A stretch of DNA of 51,067 bases from Cryobacterium sp. (GCF_026786305.1 NZ_JAJAYI010000074.1:1-51067); one strand, 5' to 3'; shown: positions 1-8,424, counted from the first letter of the stretch. Made by a program: numbers and translations. The notes: generated from the letters alone by a model not told the origin.

Positions 1-84
1 CACATTCCGAACCCGGAAGCTAAGACTCTCAGCGCTGATGGTACTGCAGGGGGGACCCTGTGGGAGAGTAAGACACCGCCGGAC
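1..84 (+). rRNA. rrf: 5S ribosomal RNA, 3' part
   Basis: The first 84 bases match the 3' two thirds of a bacterial 5S rRNA: the loop region with 'ccgaacccggaagctaag', the 'gggagagta' segment, and the closing 'ccgccggac' end. The 5' part lies outside the window, so this is the end of an rRNA operon read on the plus strand. The 3' boundary is placed by the usual terminal helix and could be off by a few bases. Confidence 0.9.
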
Positions 85-104
85 TTAACGTCGCAACAAA
101 CAGG

Positions 105-134
105 AAAGCCATCCCTCACGGGGTGGCTTTCTTG
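105..134 (+). terminator. Intrinsic terminator of the rRNA operon
   Basis: An 11-bp stem (105-115 pairing with 120-130, one G-U pair) with the loop TCAC is followed by a short T-rich tail. It lies about 20 bases after the 5S end and points with the rRNA operon. The T-run is short, as is usual in high-GC actinobacteria. Confidence 0.8.
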
Positions 135-211
135 CGTTAACCAGCAACGCCGTTCGTCGAGCCTGCCGAGACCACCGCGGGTGCCGGAGCACGATCAAAG
201 GCCACCCGACG

Positions 212-811
212 TCAGCGGCGGCGAAGACCGTCCAGAGCCACGGCGAGCACGTCTTTAGCGAGCTGGGCGGTATCTTCGGTGCCCTCGGGGCGGTACCACT
301 CGGCAATGGAGTTGACCATGCCGAAGAGCAGACGCGTGACGACCCGCGGGTCGATGTCGCTGCGCAGCGAGCCCTCGTCGCGAGCCTCGACGACGAGCGC
401 CGAGACGGTGCGGTCGAAAGCGCGGCGGCGGGTGAGGGCGAGACGTTCAACGTCGGTGTTTCCGCGCACACGCAGAAGCAGGGTGACGTATGGCAGGCGT
501 GACGTGAGTACGTGCACGCCGCCGCGAAGGACGTAGGCCAGGCGGTCAATCGCGCTGCCGGTCAAGGCCCCCGGTTCCAACAGCACGCCCTCGAGGCCGT
601 TGAGGGCCTCGTCGAGGGCGAGCTGTAGCACTTCTTCCTTGGAGGAAAAGTGGTGGTAAATGGCCGCTTTCGAGAGACTCAGGCGCGTTGCGAGCACTCC
701 CATAGACGTGGCGTCGTAGCCGAACTCGTTGAACGCGGTGACCGCGATTTCGAGAATGGCGCGCTGGTCGTAACCGGGGCGTCCGCGTTTGGGCGTATGT
801 ACGTCAGGCAT
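212..811 (-). CDS. paaR: TetR-family transcriptional regulator of the phenylacetate genes
   Basis: This is a 199-residue TetR repressor with an N-terminal DNA-binding helix-turn-helix (about residues 15-62; recognition helix around 'LSKAAIYHHF') and a variable ligand-binding C-terminal domain. An upstream in-frame ATG would add six residues (start 829); I prefer the shorter start because 'MPDVHTPKRGRP' is a typical TetR N-terminus. It is the last gene of the minus-strand paaI-paaK-tetR run, 41 bases after paaK. Known PaaR proteins of this family are released from DNA by phenylacetyl-CoA; that role here is inferred from context. A near-palindrome at 2716-2739, between the divergent paa transcripts, is its probable operator. 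Confidence 0.8.
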   Translation of the reverse strand: MPDVHTPKRGRPGYDQRAILEIAVTAFNEFGYDATSMGVLATRLSLSKAAIYHHFSSKEEVLQLALDEALNGLEGVLLEPGALTGSAIDRLAYVLRGGVHVLTSRLPYVTLLLRVRGNTDVERLALTRRRAFDRTVSALVVEARDEGSLRSDIDPRVVTRLLFGMVNSIAEWYRPEGTEDTAQLAKDVLAVALDGLRRR

Positions 812-852
812 AGATACTGAGTCTCTCACGCAGGCGTGCCGTCTACGACCGC

Positions 853-2172
853 CTAGCGCAGGTCGTAGACGCGCTTGTGCTTGCCGGTGCTGCGTTCCAG
901 GGTGCCCGGTTCGACGATGAGCACGTCGACACTCGAACCGATTCGATCCTTGATCAGGGCGATGAGCAGGGCGCGGGCAGCCGCCGAAGCGGCATCGTCG
1001 GCGTGGTCGTGCCGTTCGATGCGCACGGTCAGCTCGTCCATGCGCGACGGACGGGTCAGTTCGAGCACGAAATGCGGCGAAAGGTGCTCAATGCCGAGAA
1101 CGATCTCTTCGATCTGGGTCGGAAAGAGGTTCACCCCACGCAGAATGATCATGTCGTCATTGCGGCCGGTGATCTTCTCCATGCGGCGCATACCCGGCCG
1201 GGCGGTGCCGGGCAGCAGTCGGGTCAGGTCGCGCGTGCGATAACGGATGACCGGAAACGCCTCCTTGGTGAGGGAGGTGAAGACGAGCTCGCCAGTTTCA
1301 CCATCGGGCAGCGTGACGCCGGTATCACCGTTGATGATTTCGGGCAGAAAATGGTCTTCCCACAGGTGCGGGCCATCTTTCGACTCGATGCACTCATTGC
1401 CGACGCCCGGGCCCATGACTTCACTGAGGCCATAGATGTCGAGCGCATCAAAGTCGAGGCGACCCTCAAGTTCGAGGCGCATCTGGTTGGTCCACGGCTC
1501 AGCTCCGAGCACACCGGCCTTGAGGCTGGAACGGCGCGGATCGAGGCCGGCAGCGACCATGGCGTCGGTGATGGTGAGCAGATAGCTCGGCGTCGACAGA
1601 ATGACGTCCGGCTCGAAGTCGGTGATCATTTGCACCTGCTTGTTGGTCTGCCCGCCGGACATCGGGATGGCGCAGGCGCCGAGCGCTTCAATACCGGCGT
1701 GGGCGCCGAGCCCGCCGGTGAACAGGCCATACCCGTAGGCGTTGTGGACTTTCATACCGGGGCGCACGCCTGAGGCACGTAGGCTGCGGGCCACCAGGCC
1801 AGACCAAATCGCGAGGTCGTTCTTGGTGTACCCGACGACGGTCGGCAGCCCGGTCGTGCCCGAGGAAGTGTGAATGCGCGCTACCTGGTCCATCGGTACC
1901 GCGAACATGCCGAACGGATAGGAGACGCGCAGGTCTTCCTTGGTCGTGAAGGGCAGCAGCGCCACGTCTTCGAGCGTGCGAATATCATCGGGGTGCACAC
2001 CGGCAGCATCAAACTTGCGCGTATACAGGGGAACGTTCTCGTAGGCGTGCCGCACGGTGTGCTGAAGGCGCGTGAGCTGAAGCGCACGGATCTCGTCGCG
2101 GGACATCCGCTCGGCCGCATCGAGTTCCGCGAGTGCCGGTGCGTGCAGACGGGTCTTGGTCAGCGTTGACAT
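853..2172 (-). CDS. paaK: Phenylacetate-CoA ligase
   Basis: This 439-residue enzyme has the family length and converts phenylacetate, ATP and CoA to phenylacetyl-CoA in the cytoplasm, the entry step of the aerobic pathway. Visible motifs of the adenylate-forming superfamily are the P-loop 'HTSSGTTGLP' (residues 101-110), 'ALDIYGLSEVMGPG' (about 240-253) and the C-terminal hinge 'GRNDDMIILRGVNLFPTQIE' typical of PaaK. The ATG start gives MSTLTKTRL. It lies 17 bases downstream of paaI on the same strand and precedes the repressor gene, so the three are probably one transcript. Product and pathway role are secure from sequence and neighbours. Confidence 0.96.
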   Translation of the reverse strand: MSTLTKTRLHAPALAELDAAERMSRDEIRALQLTRLQHTVRHAYENVPLYTRKFDAAGVHPDDIRTLEDVALLPFTTKEDLRVSYPFGMFAVPMDQVARIHTSSGTTGLPTVVGYTKNDLAIWSGLVARSLRASGVRPGMKVHNAYGYGLFTGGLGAHAGIEALGACAIPMSGGQTNKQVQMITDFEPDVILSTPSYLLTITDAMVAAGLDPRRSSLKAGVLGAEPWTNQMRLELEGRLDFDALDIYGLSEVMGPGVGNECIESKDGPHLWEDHFLPEIINGDTGVTLPDGETGELVFTSLTKEAFPVIRYRTRDLTRLLPGTARPGMRRMEKITGRNDDMIILRGVNLFPTQIEEIVLGIEHLSPHFVLELTRPSRMDELTVRIERHDHADDAASAAARALLIALIKDRIGSSVDVLIVEPGTLERSTGKHKRVYDLR

Positions 2173-2189
2173 GATGCCTTCCGGAAGGG

Positions 2190-2618
2190 CTAGAGGTGGT
2201 TGCGGGCGGGGACGGACAGGTTGGTGGTGCGGCTGCGGCCGCGAAATTCGGCCACCGTCACATCGTTATCGACGGTGACGCGTACGTCATAGATGCCGCT
2301 CCGGCCGCTTTTCACGCGCAGTATCGCGGTCGCGGTGAGATTCTGGCCGCTCGTTGTCGGCTTCAAGAATGTGATGTCGGCGCCAGCAGCGAGCGTGACG
2401 TGGTGCGAATCGTTGCAGGCAATAGCGAAGGCCGTGTCGGCGAGGGCGAAGACGAAGCCGCCGTGGGTCACATCGAAACCGTTGAGCATATCGTCGCGCA
2501 CGATCATCGAGACGACGGAATGGCCCGGCTCGTTACGGAGCACGATCATGCCGAGAGAAGCGGATGCCCGGTCGCGCTGCATCATGGCCTGGCTGCCGAC
2601 GGGCAGTGCTTCGGTCAT
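2190..2618 (-). CDS. paaI: Hydroxyphenylacetyl-CoA / phenylacetyl-CoA-type thioesterase
   Basis: A 142-residue hotdog-fold thioesterase of the PaaI subgroup. The conserved stretch 'VTHGGFVFALADTAFAIACN' (about residues 50-69) carries the HGG turn and the catalytic Asp of 'ADTAFA'. Members of this family hydrolyse ring-hydroxylated phenylacetyl-CoA and act as a valve that recovers CoA when the epoxidase pathway stalls. It is the first gene of the minus-strand transcript, divergent from paaA across about 220 bases that hold the operator. Length and context agree with PaaI. Confidence 0.93.
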   Translation of the reverse strand: MTEALPVGSQAMMQRDRASASLGMIVLRNEPGHSVVSMIVRDDMLNGFDVTHGGFVFALADTAFAIACNDSHHVTLAAGADITFLKPTTSGQNLTATAILRVKSGRSGIYDVRVTVDNDVTVAEFRGRSRTTNLSVPARNHL

Positions 2619-2715
2619 TCGGTTCTCCTCGTTGAGTTGCCGTGCGGTGAGCGATCAGCGTTGCGCTGATGAAGCTCATGTCCTCGGGGGTTGCCCGCCC
2701 GATAATGTGACTATA

Positions 2716-2739
2716 TACTAACTGAACGATCGGTTGGTA
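2716..2739. promoter_or_regulatory. Probable TetR (PaaR) operator between paaI and paaA
   Basis: The 24 bases from TACTAACTGAAC to GATCGGTTGGTA form an imperfect palindrome with 9 of 12 positions matched. The size and the TAC(C/T)AAC(C/T)G half-site resemble operators bound by TetR-family regulators. It sits in the only divergent promoter region of the paa genes, overlapping an AT-rich segment, and so could block both transcripts. Binding by the adjacent TetR protein is inferred. Confidence 0.7.
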
Positions 2740-2839
2740 ATAGATTGCCGACCAGTGCGCAAAATTCTCAACGCGCATTACCGTAGCGCCGCCCGCACTC
2801 TCCACGACCACCGCAGTCAACGCAGACCAGGAGCCGATG

Positions 2840-3832
2840 ATGACAAGCACCATCACGCCCGATACGAGCGCAACCGTCGCTATCAGCGTCGAAGAGCAGC
2901 AGTTCAACGACTTGATCGAAGCGGACTCGCGCATTGAGCCGCGCGACTGGATGCCCGAGGGGTACCGCAAGTCGCTCGTGCGCCAGATCTCACAGCACGC
3001 GCATTCCGAGATCATCGGTATGCAGCCCGAGTCGAACTGGATCACTCGCGCCCCAAGTCTCAAGCGCAAGGCCATCCTCATGGCCAAGGTGCAGGACGAA
3101 GCCGGTCACGGACTGTACCTCTACTCCGCCGCGCAAACCCTCGGTGCCACCCGCGACGACATGACGGATGCTCTCATCGCCGGCAAGGCGCGATACTCCT
3201 CGATCTTCAACTACCCGACCCCGACCTGGGCTGACATGGGCTCGATCGGTTGGCTCGTCGACGGTGCCGCCATCTGCAACCAGGTGCCGCTCTGCCGGGC
3301 CTCCTATGGTCCCTACGGCCGCGCGATGGTGCGCATCTGCAAGGAGGAGTCCTTTCACCAGCGTCAGGGCTTCGAGATTCTTCTCGAGCTCATGGCCGGC
3401 ACCGAGGAGCAGCGTGAGATGGCTCAGGACTCGGTCAACCGTTGGTACTGGCCCGCGCTCATGATGTTCGGCCCACCCGATGACGACTCGCCCAACTCGG
3501 CGCAGTCGATGGCCTGGAAGATCAAGCGGCACTCCAACGACGACCTCCGTCAGCGCTTCGTGAACATGCTCGTCCCCCAGGCCGCCGTGCTCGGCGTCAC
3601 CCTGCCCGACCCCGACCTGCACTTCAACGAGGTGACCCAGCAGTGGGATCTCGGTGAGATCGACTGGACCGAGTTCCACGAGGTGCTCGCCGGTCGTGGC
3701 CCGAACAATGCCCAGCGTTTGCAGCGCCGACGCGACGCCCACGAGGAAGGCCAGTGGGTGCGCGAAGCCGCCGCGGCCTACGCCCGCAAGCAGTACGCAC
3801 TCACCACCACTCTCGAAATGGCAGCCTCATGA
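2840..3832 (+). CDS. paaA: 1,2-phenylacetyl-CoA epoxidase, catalytic subunit PaaA
   Basis: A 330-residue ferritin-like diiron protein, the oxygenase subunit of the multicomponent enzyme that turns phenylacetyl-CoA into the ring-1,2-epoxide. Diiron ligand motifs are visible in '[16 protein letters not shown]' and '[19 protein letters not shown]'. Two ATG codons abut (2837 and 2840); the ribosome-binding AGGAG at 2829-2833 is six bases from the second, which I chose. It heads the tightly packed paaABCDE-paaG operon: its stop overlaps the paaB start as ATGA. Length matches the family. Confidence 0.97.
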   Translation: MTSTITPDTSATVAISVEEQQFNDLIEADSRIEPRDWMPEGYRKSLVRQISQHAHSEIIGMQPESNWITRAPSLKRKAILMAKVQDEAGHGLYLYSAAQTLGATRDDMTDALIAGKARYSSIFNYPTPTWADMGSIGWLVDGAAICNQVPLCRASYGPYGRAMVRICKEESFHQRQGFEILLELMAGTEEQREMAQDSVNRWYWPALMMFGPPDDDSPNSAQSMAWKIKRHSNDDLRQRFVNMLVPQAAVLGVTLPDPDLHFNEVTQQWDLGEIDWTEFHEVLAGRGPNNAQRLQRRRDAHEEGQWVREAAAAYARKQYALTTTLEMAAS

Positions 3833-4134
3833 CCACTCCCGGTGATTCTGCAGCAGAAATCTGGCCCCTTTGGGAGGTGTTCGTTCGATCCAACCGCGGC
3901 CTCAGCCACGTGCACGTCGGCTCGCTGCACGCTCCCGACGAGACCCTCGCCGTGCGCAATGCGCGTGACTTGTACACCCGCCGCAGTGAGGGCGTCTCGG
4001 TCTGGGTCGTTCCCGCCGCTGCCATCACCACGAGTGACCCCGACGCCAAGGGCGCCTTCTTTGAATCACCCGCTGGCAAGAACTACCGCCACGCGAGCTA
4101 CTACTCCAAGAGCGAGGGAGTGAAGCACCTGTGA
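3829..4134 (+). CDS. paaB: 1,2-phenylacetyl-CoA epoxidase subunit PaaB
   Basis: A 101-residue protein, the small non-catalytic subunit of the phenylacetyl-CoA epoxidase. It starts at the ATG overlapping the paaA stop (ATGA at 3829-3832). The stretch '[20 protein letters not shown]' is characteristic of PaaB. PaaB bridges PaaA-PaaC heterodimers in characterised complexes. The next gene, paaC, begins with a GTG overlapping the paaB stop, so translation is probably coupled along the operon. Confidence 0.95.
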   Translation: MTTPGDSAAEIWPLWEVFVRSNRGLSHVHVGSLHAPDETLAVRNARDLYTRRSEGVSVWVVPAAAITTSDPDAKGAFFESPAGKNYRHASYYSKSEGVKHL

Positions 4135-5027
4135 GTGAACGCATCAATTCTGACGCCGACAGCCATGCCGACAGCCACGCCGACGACCACGGCCACGCCG
4201 ACGACCACGGCCACGTCGACGACCACGGCCACGTCGCGGTCGATGTCACCACGCTCGACGCCGAGCTTATTGAGGGCCCGTCCGTCGCCACGGCGGACGT
4301 GGCGGAATACGCCCTGTGGCTCGGCGACGACTCGCTCATTTTGGCCCAGCAGCTCGGCGCCTGGATCTCCCGCGCACCCGAGCTTGAAGAAGACGTCGCC
4401 CTCGGCAACGTCGCCCTCGACCTGATCGGGCACGCTCGTTCCCTGCTGCACTACGCCGGCACCGCATCGAACCGGACCGAGGACGACCTCGCCTACTGGC
4501 GCACCGAGCCGGATTTTCGGTCGCTGCACATCGTCGAGCAGCCCAACGGCGACTTCGCCCACACGATCGCGCGCCAGTTCATCGTGGCCCATTATCTGTT
4601 CGAGCTGTACAGCCGGCTGCGGGCATCCGCTGACGCGACCCTCGCCGCGATCGCGGCCAAAGCGGTGAAAGAGGTCGACTACCACCGCGACCACTCCACC
4701 CAATGGGTGCTGCGCCTCGCGCACGGCACCGACGAGTCGCGCCGTCGCATGATCACCGCGCTGTCCGACCTGTGGCCCTACGTGGACGAGGTCTTTCGCG
4801 ACAACCCGCTCATCGACCGTCTCGAAGGAATCGCGGTTCGCCCGTCGACCCTGCGTTCGGCGTTTGACGCCGCCATCGCGCCGGTGCTGGCCGAGGCCGA
4901 GCTCGAAATTGCGCGCGGATTTGTAGCCTCCGGTGGCGGCCGCACCGGCACGCACTCCGAGCACCTCGCCTTTCTCCTCGCCGAAATGCAGGTGCTCACC
5001 CGCGCCCACCCCGGAGCATCATGGTGA
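4131..5027 (+). CDS. paaC: 1,2-phenylacetyl-CoA epoxidase structural subunit PaaC with His/Asp-rich N-terminal extension
   Basis: A 298-residue ferritin-like partner of PaaA. The core (about residues 55-298, beginning 'VAEYALWLGDDSLILAQQLG') is typical, including 'DLIGHARSLLHYAG' and 'KEVDYHRDHSTQWVLRLAHG'. It starts at GTG 4131, overlapping the paaB stop as GTGA. The unusual part is residues 5-36: a run of His-Ala-Asp/His-Gly-His repeats (unit about 'ADDHGH') that PaaC proteins of about 250 residues normally lack. It is encoded by 18-bp tandem repeats. The GTGA overlap supports translation of the extension. A metal-sequestering role is only a guess. Confidence 0.94.
   Translation: MSERINSDADSHADSHADDHGHADDHGHVDDHGHVAVDVTTLDAELIEGPSVATADVAEYALWLGDDSLILAQQLGAWISRAPELEEDVALGNVALDLIGHARSLLHYAGTASNRTEDDLAYWRTEPDFRSLHIVEQPNGDFAHTIARQFIVAHYLFELYSRLRASADATLAAIAAKAVKEVDYHRDHSTQWVLRLAHGTDESRRRMITALSDLWPYVDEVFRDNPLIDRLEGIAVRPSTLRSAFDAAIAPVLAEAELEIARGFVASGGGRTGTHSEHLAFLLAEMQVLTRAHPGASW
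4155..4232 (+). repeat. 18-bp (and 12-bp) tandem repeats inside paaC
   Basis: Two 12-bp half-units (4155-4166, 4167-4178) are followed by three 18-bp units (4179-4196, 4197-4214, 4215-4232; consensus gccgacgaccacggccac, first codon changing to gtc in the last). All units are multiples of three and preserve the reading frame, coding for Ala/Val-Asp-Asp-His-Gly-His. Confidence 0.95.
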
Positions 5028-5581
5028 CCACCGACCGCCACTCGTCTGAGCTGCACGAGGCCCTGGCCCGCCCCCGTCCCCCCGACGCGGTGTCGCTCGC
5101 CGCATGGGCGGTTGCCGCCCAGGTCGTCGACCCCGAGATTCCGGTGCTCACGATCGAAGACCTCGGCGTACTGCGCTCGGTGAAAGTCAGCAGCGACGCG
5201 GTCGCTGTCACCCTGACGCCGACCTACAGTGGATGCCCCGCCATGGATGCCATGCGCGACGACGTTCTCGAGGTGCTCACGGGCGCCGGCTACGAGAATG
5301 TGTCGGTGCAGCTCGTGCTCAGCCCGGCCTGGACCACCGACTGGATGAGCGAGATCGGCAAAGCCAAGCTCCGCGAATACGGCATCGCCGCTCCTACCGG
5401 GCGTGCGACCGTGCGCGGTTCCGGCCCGGCCGGTCCGATCCGGCTACAACTGGCCGTGAAATGCCCGCGCTGTTCCTCGCTCAATACCCGCGAGCTCGCT
5501 CACTTCGGTTCCACCTCCTGCAAGTCTCTCTACGAATGCCGAGACTGCCTCGAGCCGTTCGACTACTTCAAGGTGCTCTAG
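5021..5581 (+). CDS. paaD: Phenylacetyl-CoA epoxidase maturation/assembly protein PaaD
   Basis: A 186-residue protein with an N-terminal MIP18/DUF59-type domain ('LTPTYSGCPAMDAMRDDV', about residues 67-84) and a C-terminal cysteine cluster ('KCPRCSSLN' and 'CKSLYECRDC') expected to bind zinc or an Fe-S cluster. PaaD is needed for an active epoxidase and is thought to help assemble iron-sulfur or diiron centres. Its ATG overlaps the end of paaC by seven bases; a GTG three bases later is also possible. It ends in TAGTG, sharing one base with the paaE start. Confidence 0.95.
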   Translation: MVTTDRHSSELHEALARPRPPDAVSLAAWAVAAQVVDPEIPVLTIEDLGVLRSVKVSSDAVAVTLTPTYSGCPAMDAMRDDVLEVLTGAGYENVSVQLVLSPAWTTDWMSEIGKAKLREYGIAAPTGRATVRGSGPAGPIRLQLAVKCPRCSSLNTRELAHFGSTSCKSLYECRDCLEPFDYFKVL

Positions 5582-6726
5582 TGGCTGCAACACGTCTCGA
5601 ATCCGTCAACCAGAGCGCCACGACCCTGGCGTCGGTCAAGCACCGCGGGCGTTTCCACACCCTCACGGTGGCCGAAGTGCGCCCGCTCACCGCCGACAGC
5701 GTCGAGGTCACCTTCACCGTTCCGCCCAAATTGCAGGGCGCTTTCGACTATCTGCCGGGCCAGCACCTCGCCCTGCGCGCCACGGTCGATGGCCAGGAGC
5801 TGCGTCGCAGTTACTCGATCTGTCGGCCGGCGACATCGGGTTCGATCAGCGTCGCGATCAAACGTGACCTCGGTGGCGCGTTCTCCACCTGGGCCAACAG
5901 TGAACTGCACCCCGGCGACGAAATCGATGTGATGAGCCCGCAGGGCAGCTTCACCTCGACCCTGCAGAGCCTCGACCACAAGCACGTCGTCGGCGTCGCC
6001 GCCGGCTCGGGAATCACCCCACTCATGGCCCTCGCGCACACCGTGCTCTCCGCCTCGACGACATCACTGTTCACGCTCGTCTATACCAACCGCACGGCGC
6101 TTGACGTGATGTTCCTCGACGAACTGGCCGAACTCAAAGACCGGTACCCGGCCCGCCTCGCGCTTTACCACGTACTGTCCCGCGAGCAGCGCTCCTCGTC
6201 GTTGCTGTCCGGGCGCATCGACGAAGAAAAGTTTCGGCGCATGCTCGACACGATTCTGCGCCCGACCTCGGTCGACGAGTGGTTTCTGTGTGGTCCGTTC
6301 GAACTGGTGCAGCTGTGCCGCGACACGCTGGAAAGCACCGGAGTCGAGCGTGCGCGCGTGCGCTTCGAGCTGTTCACGACCGGTGAGCCCTCGGCGGCTA
6401 GCGGCGACCGCGGACGGCCGGTCATCATCGGCACGGGTGATAAGACCTTCCAGATCGAGTTCACCCTCGACGGCCAGAGCAACACCGTCACCACCCCGGT
6501 CAACGCGAATGAGAGCATCCTGAACGCTGCCCTGCGCGTGCGTTCCGATGTGCCGTTCGCCTGCGCCGGCGGAGTCTGCGGAACCTGCCGCGCCAAACTG
6601 GTCAGCGGCGACGTCACGATGACCGAGAACTACGCGCTCGAGCCCGAAGAACTCGCCCGCGGTTACGTGCTGACCTGCCAGTCGCACCCGACCACCGACA
6701 CCGTGGTCGTCGACTACGACGTTTAA
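5581..6726 (+). CDS. paaE: Phenylacetyl-CoA epoxidase reductase PaaE
   Basis: A 381-residue ferredoxin-NADP reductase-type protein that passes electrons from NAD(P)H to the diiron centre. The FAD-binding 'LRRSYSICRP', the nucleotide-binding 'GVAAGSGITPLMALAHT' and the plant-type 2Fe-2S motif 'CAGGVCGTCRAK' with a distal Cys in 'VLTCQSHP' occur in the order FAD, NAD(P), ferredoxin expected for PaaE. The reading frame stays open far upstream, but the GTG at 5581, sharing a base with the paaD TAG, is the likely start and gives the family length. The stop codon falls inside a 15-bp tandem repeat. Confidence 0.96.
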   Translation: MAATRLESVNQSATTLASVKHRGRFHTLTVAEVRPLTADSVEVTFTVPPKLQGAFDYLPGQHLALRATVDGQELRRSYSICRPATSGSISVAIKRDLGGAFSTWANSELHPGDEIDVMSPQGSFTSTLQSLDHKHVVGVAAGSGITPLMALAHTVLSASTTSLFTLVYTNRTALDVMFLDELAELKDRYPARLALYHVLSREQRSSSLLSGRIDEEKFRRMLDTILRPTSVDEWFLCGPFELVQLCRDTLESTGVERARVRFELFTTGEPSAASGDRGRPVIIGTGDKTFQIEFTLDGQSNTVTTPVNANESILNAALRVRSDVPFACAGGVCGTCRAKLVSGDVTMTENYALEPEELARGYVLTCQSHPTTDTVVVDYDV

Positions 6727-6780
6727 CACCGTGACGTTTAACACCGTGACGTTTAACACCGTGACGCCTAACACCGAAGA
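6721..6780 (+). repeat. 15-bp tandem repeat covering the paaE stop codon
   Basis: Three perfect copies of GTTTAACACCGTGAC (6721-6735, 6736-6750, 6751-6765) and a decayed fourth copy (6766-6780) fill the paaE-paaG gap. The first copy contains the last Val codon and the TAA stop of paaE; every copy repeats that stop in frame. The array ends 11 bases before the paaG start. Confidence 0.97.
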
Positions 6781-6791
6781 AAGCGGATGCC

Positions 6792-7565
6792 GTGATTGAG
6801 CTCTCGATAAACAAGGACGTCGCGCACGTGGTGCTGAACGCGCCCGACAAGCTCAACGCCCTCGATGAGGCTGCGATCGTGGAGCTCGACTTGGCCTACC
6901 AGACCGCCGAGCGGGCCGGCGTGCGCGCGCTCGTGCTGCGCGGTGTGGGCCGGGCTTTCTGTGCCGGCCGAGACATTTCAGCGGTCGATCCGCAAACCGA
7001 CGACGTGCTCGGCTACCTCGGCGACCTCGTCACCCCGCTGCTGCAACGAATGAACCGGTTTCCGGCGCCGACCTTCGCGGCCGCGCACGGCGCGTGCCTC
7101 GGAGTGGGCCTGGGCCTGCTCATCGCCACTGACGTCGTCTACGTCGCCGACTCCGCACAGATCGGCTCGCCGTTCGCGAACCTTGGCGCGACGCTTGACT
7201 CGGGCGGGCACGCCCTGTTCGTGGAACGCCTCGGCGCGCACCGCACCCTCGACCTGATCTACAGCGGGCGGCTCATGTCCGGGGCCGAAGCCGTAGCCGG
7301 CGGCCTTTTCAGCCAGGTATTTCCGGCCGTGGACCTGACCGAGGCGACCGTGCAGGCGGCCTCGCGCGCGGCATCCGGTGCAACGCAGGCATTTCTCGCG
7401 AGCAAGGCGCTCGTGCAGTCGCTGCGCGACGAACGGCTCGGACTCTGGCAGAGCATGAGCGACGAGACCGCCGCCCAGGCCGCGCTCTGCGCCACCGGCG
7501 ACTACCGTGAGGGGTTTGCCGCGTTCCAACAGAAGCGCAAACCCTCCTTCACCGGCCGCGCCTGA
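6792..7565 (+). CDS. paaG: Enoyl-CoA hydratase/isomerase family protein, probable 1,2-epoxyphenylacetyl-CoA isomerase
   Basis: A 257-residue crotonase-fold protein starting at GTG. The oxyanion-hole segments 'GVGRAFCAGRDISAVD' and 'AAAHGACLGVGLGLLIATDV' and the Asp in 'GATLDSGG' fit PaaG, which converts the ring-epoxide to the oxepin. The C-terminal 'GDYREGFAAFQQKRKPSFTG' closely resembles the end of characterised PaaG proteins. It follows paaE by 65 bases of tandem repeat and is the last gene of the operon. Crotonase enzymes are hard to separate by sequence, so a PaaF-like hydratase role is not excluded. Confidence 0.82.
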   Translation: MIELSINKDVAHVVLNAPDKLNALDEAAIVELDLAYQTAERAGVRALVLRGVGRAFCAGRDISAVDPQTDDVLGYLGDLVTPLLQRMNRFPAPTFAAAHGACLGVGLGLLIATDVVYVADSAQIGSPFANLGATLDSGGHALFVERLGAHRTLDLIYSGRLMSGAEAVAGGLFSQVFPAVDLTEATVQAASRAASGATQAFLASKALVQSLRDERLGLWQSMSDETAAQAALCATGDYREGFAAFQQKRKPSFTGRA

Positions 7566-7695
7566 AGCTGGGCGCCGGTCAGACGGATCCCGCTGACCTG
7601 CGCGCACGTTCACCAGGTCGCGGATTGTGGGAGCGGCAGAAGGAGTATTTGGCGGTCGACGCGACGTACTCTGGTGAGGTGGAGGTACGAAAGAT

Positions 7696-8322
7696 ATGAC
7701 GACGCGGTGGGCCCGCTTCGCGCGCGGCTGGATAGTTGCCCTGTTCTCGACTTTTGTCGCCGCTCTCTCACACGCTCTCGGTGGCGCATCAGCGCCCAGC
7801 CTGCTGGCGGTCGTGATGTCGCTCGCCTTCGCTGGCATGGTGTGTGTCACCCTCGCGGGCCGCACCCTGTCATTCTGGCGCGGCGTCGCATCCGTTTTAA
7901 TCAGCCAGTTCATTTTTCACGGGCTGTTCTCGCTCGGGGCATCGGGCGGCGCCCTGTCTTCTGAGGCAATCGCCGCGTCGGGCACGCACCAGCATGAGGT
8001 GCTGCCCGGCCTGATCAATGCTGCGCTCGTGCCCCCGGCCCCCCACGGTGGGCATGACGGTACCGCCATGTGGCTCGCTCACCTCGGCGCTGCGATCGTG
8101 ACGGTCCTCGCCCTGCGTTTCGGGGAACGCGCGTTCTGGGGTCTCGTTGACAACCTTCACCTGGGTATCCGTACCCTGTTCAGGTCGGCCCGGTGCAGGG
8201 TATCGGTGGCGGCCCCGCTGCGCATCGCGCACGATGCCCCGGTACGGACGCCGCGAGATCTGGCTCTTGTGCTCTCTCCCATGCGCCACCGTGGTCCGCC
8301 TGCCGCCGCGCTCGTCGCCTGA
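7696..8322 (+). CDS. Putative membrane protein next to a CopC-like gene
   Basis: A 208-residue protein of unrecognised family. About four hydrophobic helices are visible (residues roughly 10-30, 35-55, 60-85 and 115-135). The loop between the third and fourth contains several histidines ('GTHQHEVLPG', 'APHGGHDG', 'MWLAHLG'), and the tail is basic and low-complexity. A GGAGG ribosome-binding site lies ten bases before the ATG. It precedes a CopC-domain gene by about 100 bases, as small membrane proteins do in other actinobacterial copper clusters, so a role in periplasmic copper handling is possible but unproven. Confidence 0.75.
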   Translation: MTTRWARFARGWIVALFSTFVAALSHALGGASAPSLLAVVMSLAFAGMVCVTLAGRTLSFWRGVASVLISQFIFHGLFSLGASGGALSSEAIAASGTHQHEVLPGLINAALVPPAPHGGHDGTAMWLAHLGAAIVTVLALRFGERAFWGLVDNLHLGIRTLFRSARCRVSVAAPLRIAHDAPVRTPRDLALVLSPMRHRGPPAAALVA

Positions 8323-8424
8323 CCCAGCAGACCAGACCATCTTCCCCGCCGCCCCGAACGAGTACCAGAGGCTTCACTCTGCTCCGGTCGGCTCACGCCG
8401 GGCACCCCACGCCGAAGGATCATC

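Noticed and set aside
4101-5009. 302-codon ORF antisense to paaC
   Set aside because: It mirrors paaC; its Val-Asp-Val-Ala-Val repeats are only the reverse reading of the His/Asp tandem repeat.
7610-7677. Inverted repeat TCACCAG/CTGGTGA before the membrane protein gene
   Set aside because: The arms are 54 bases apart and short; in GC-rich DNA this is likely by chance.
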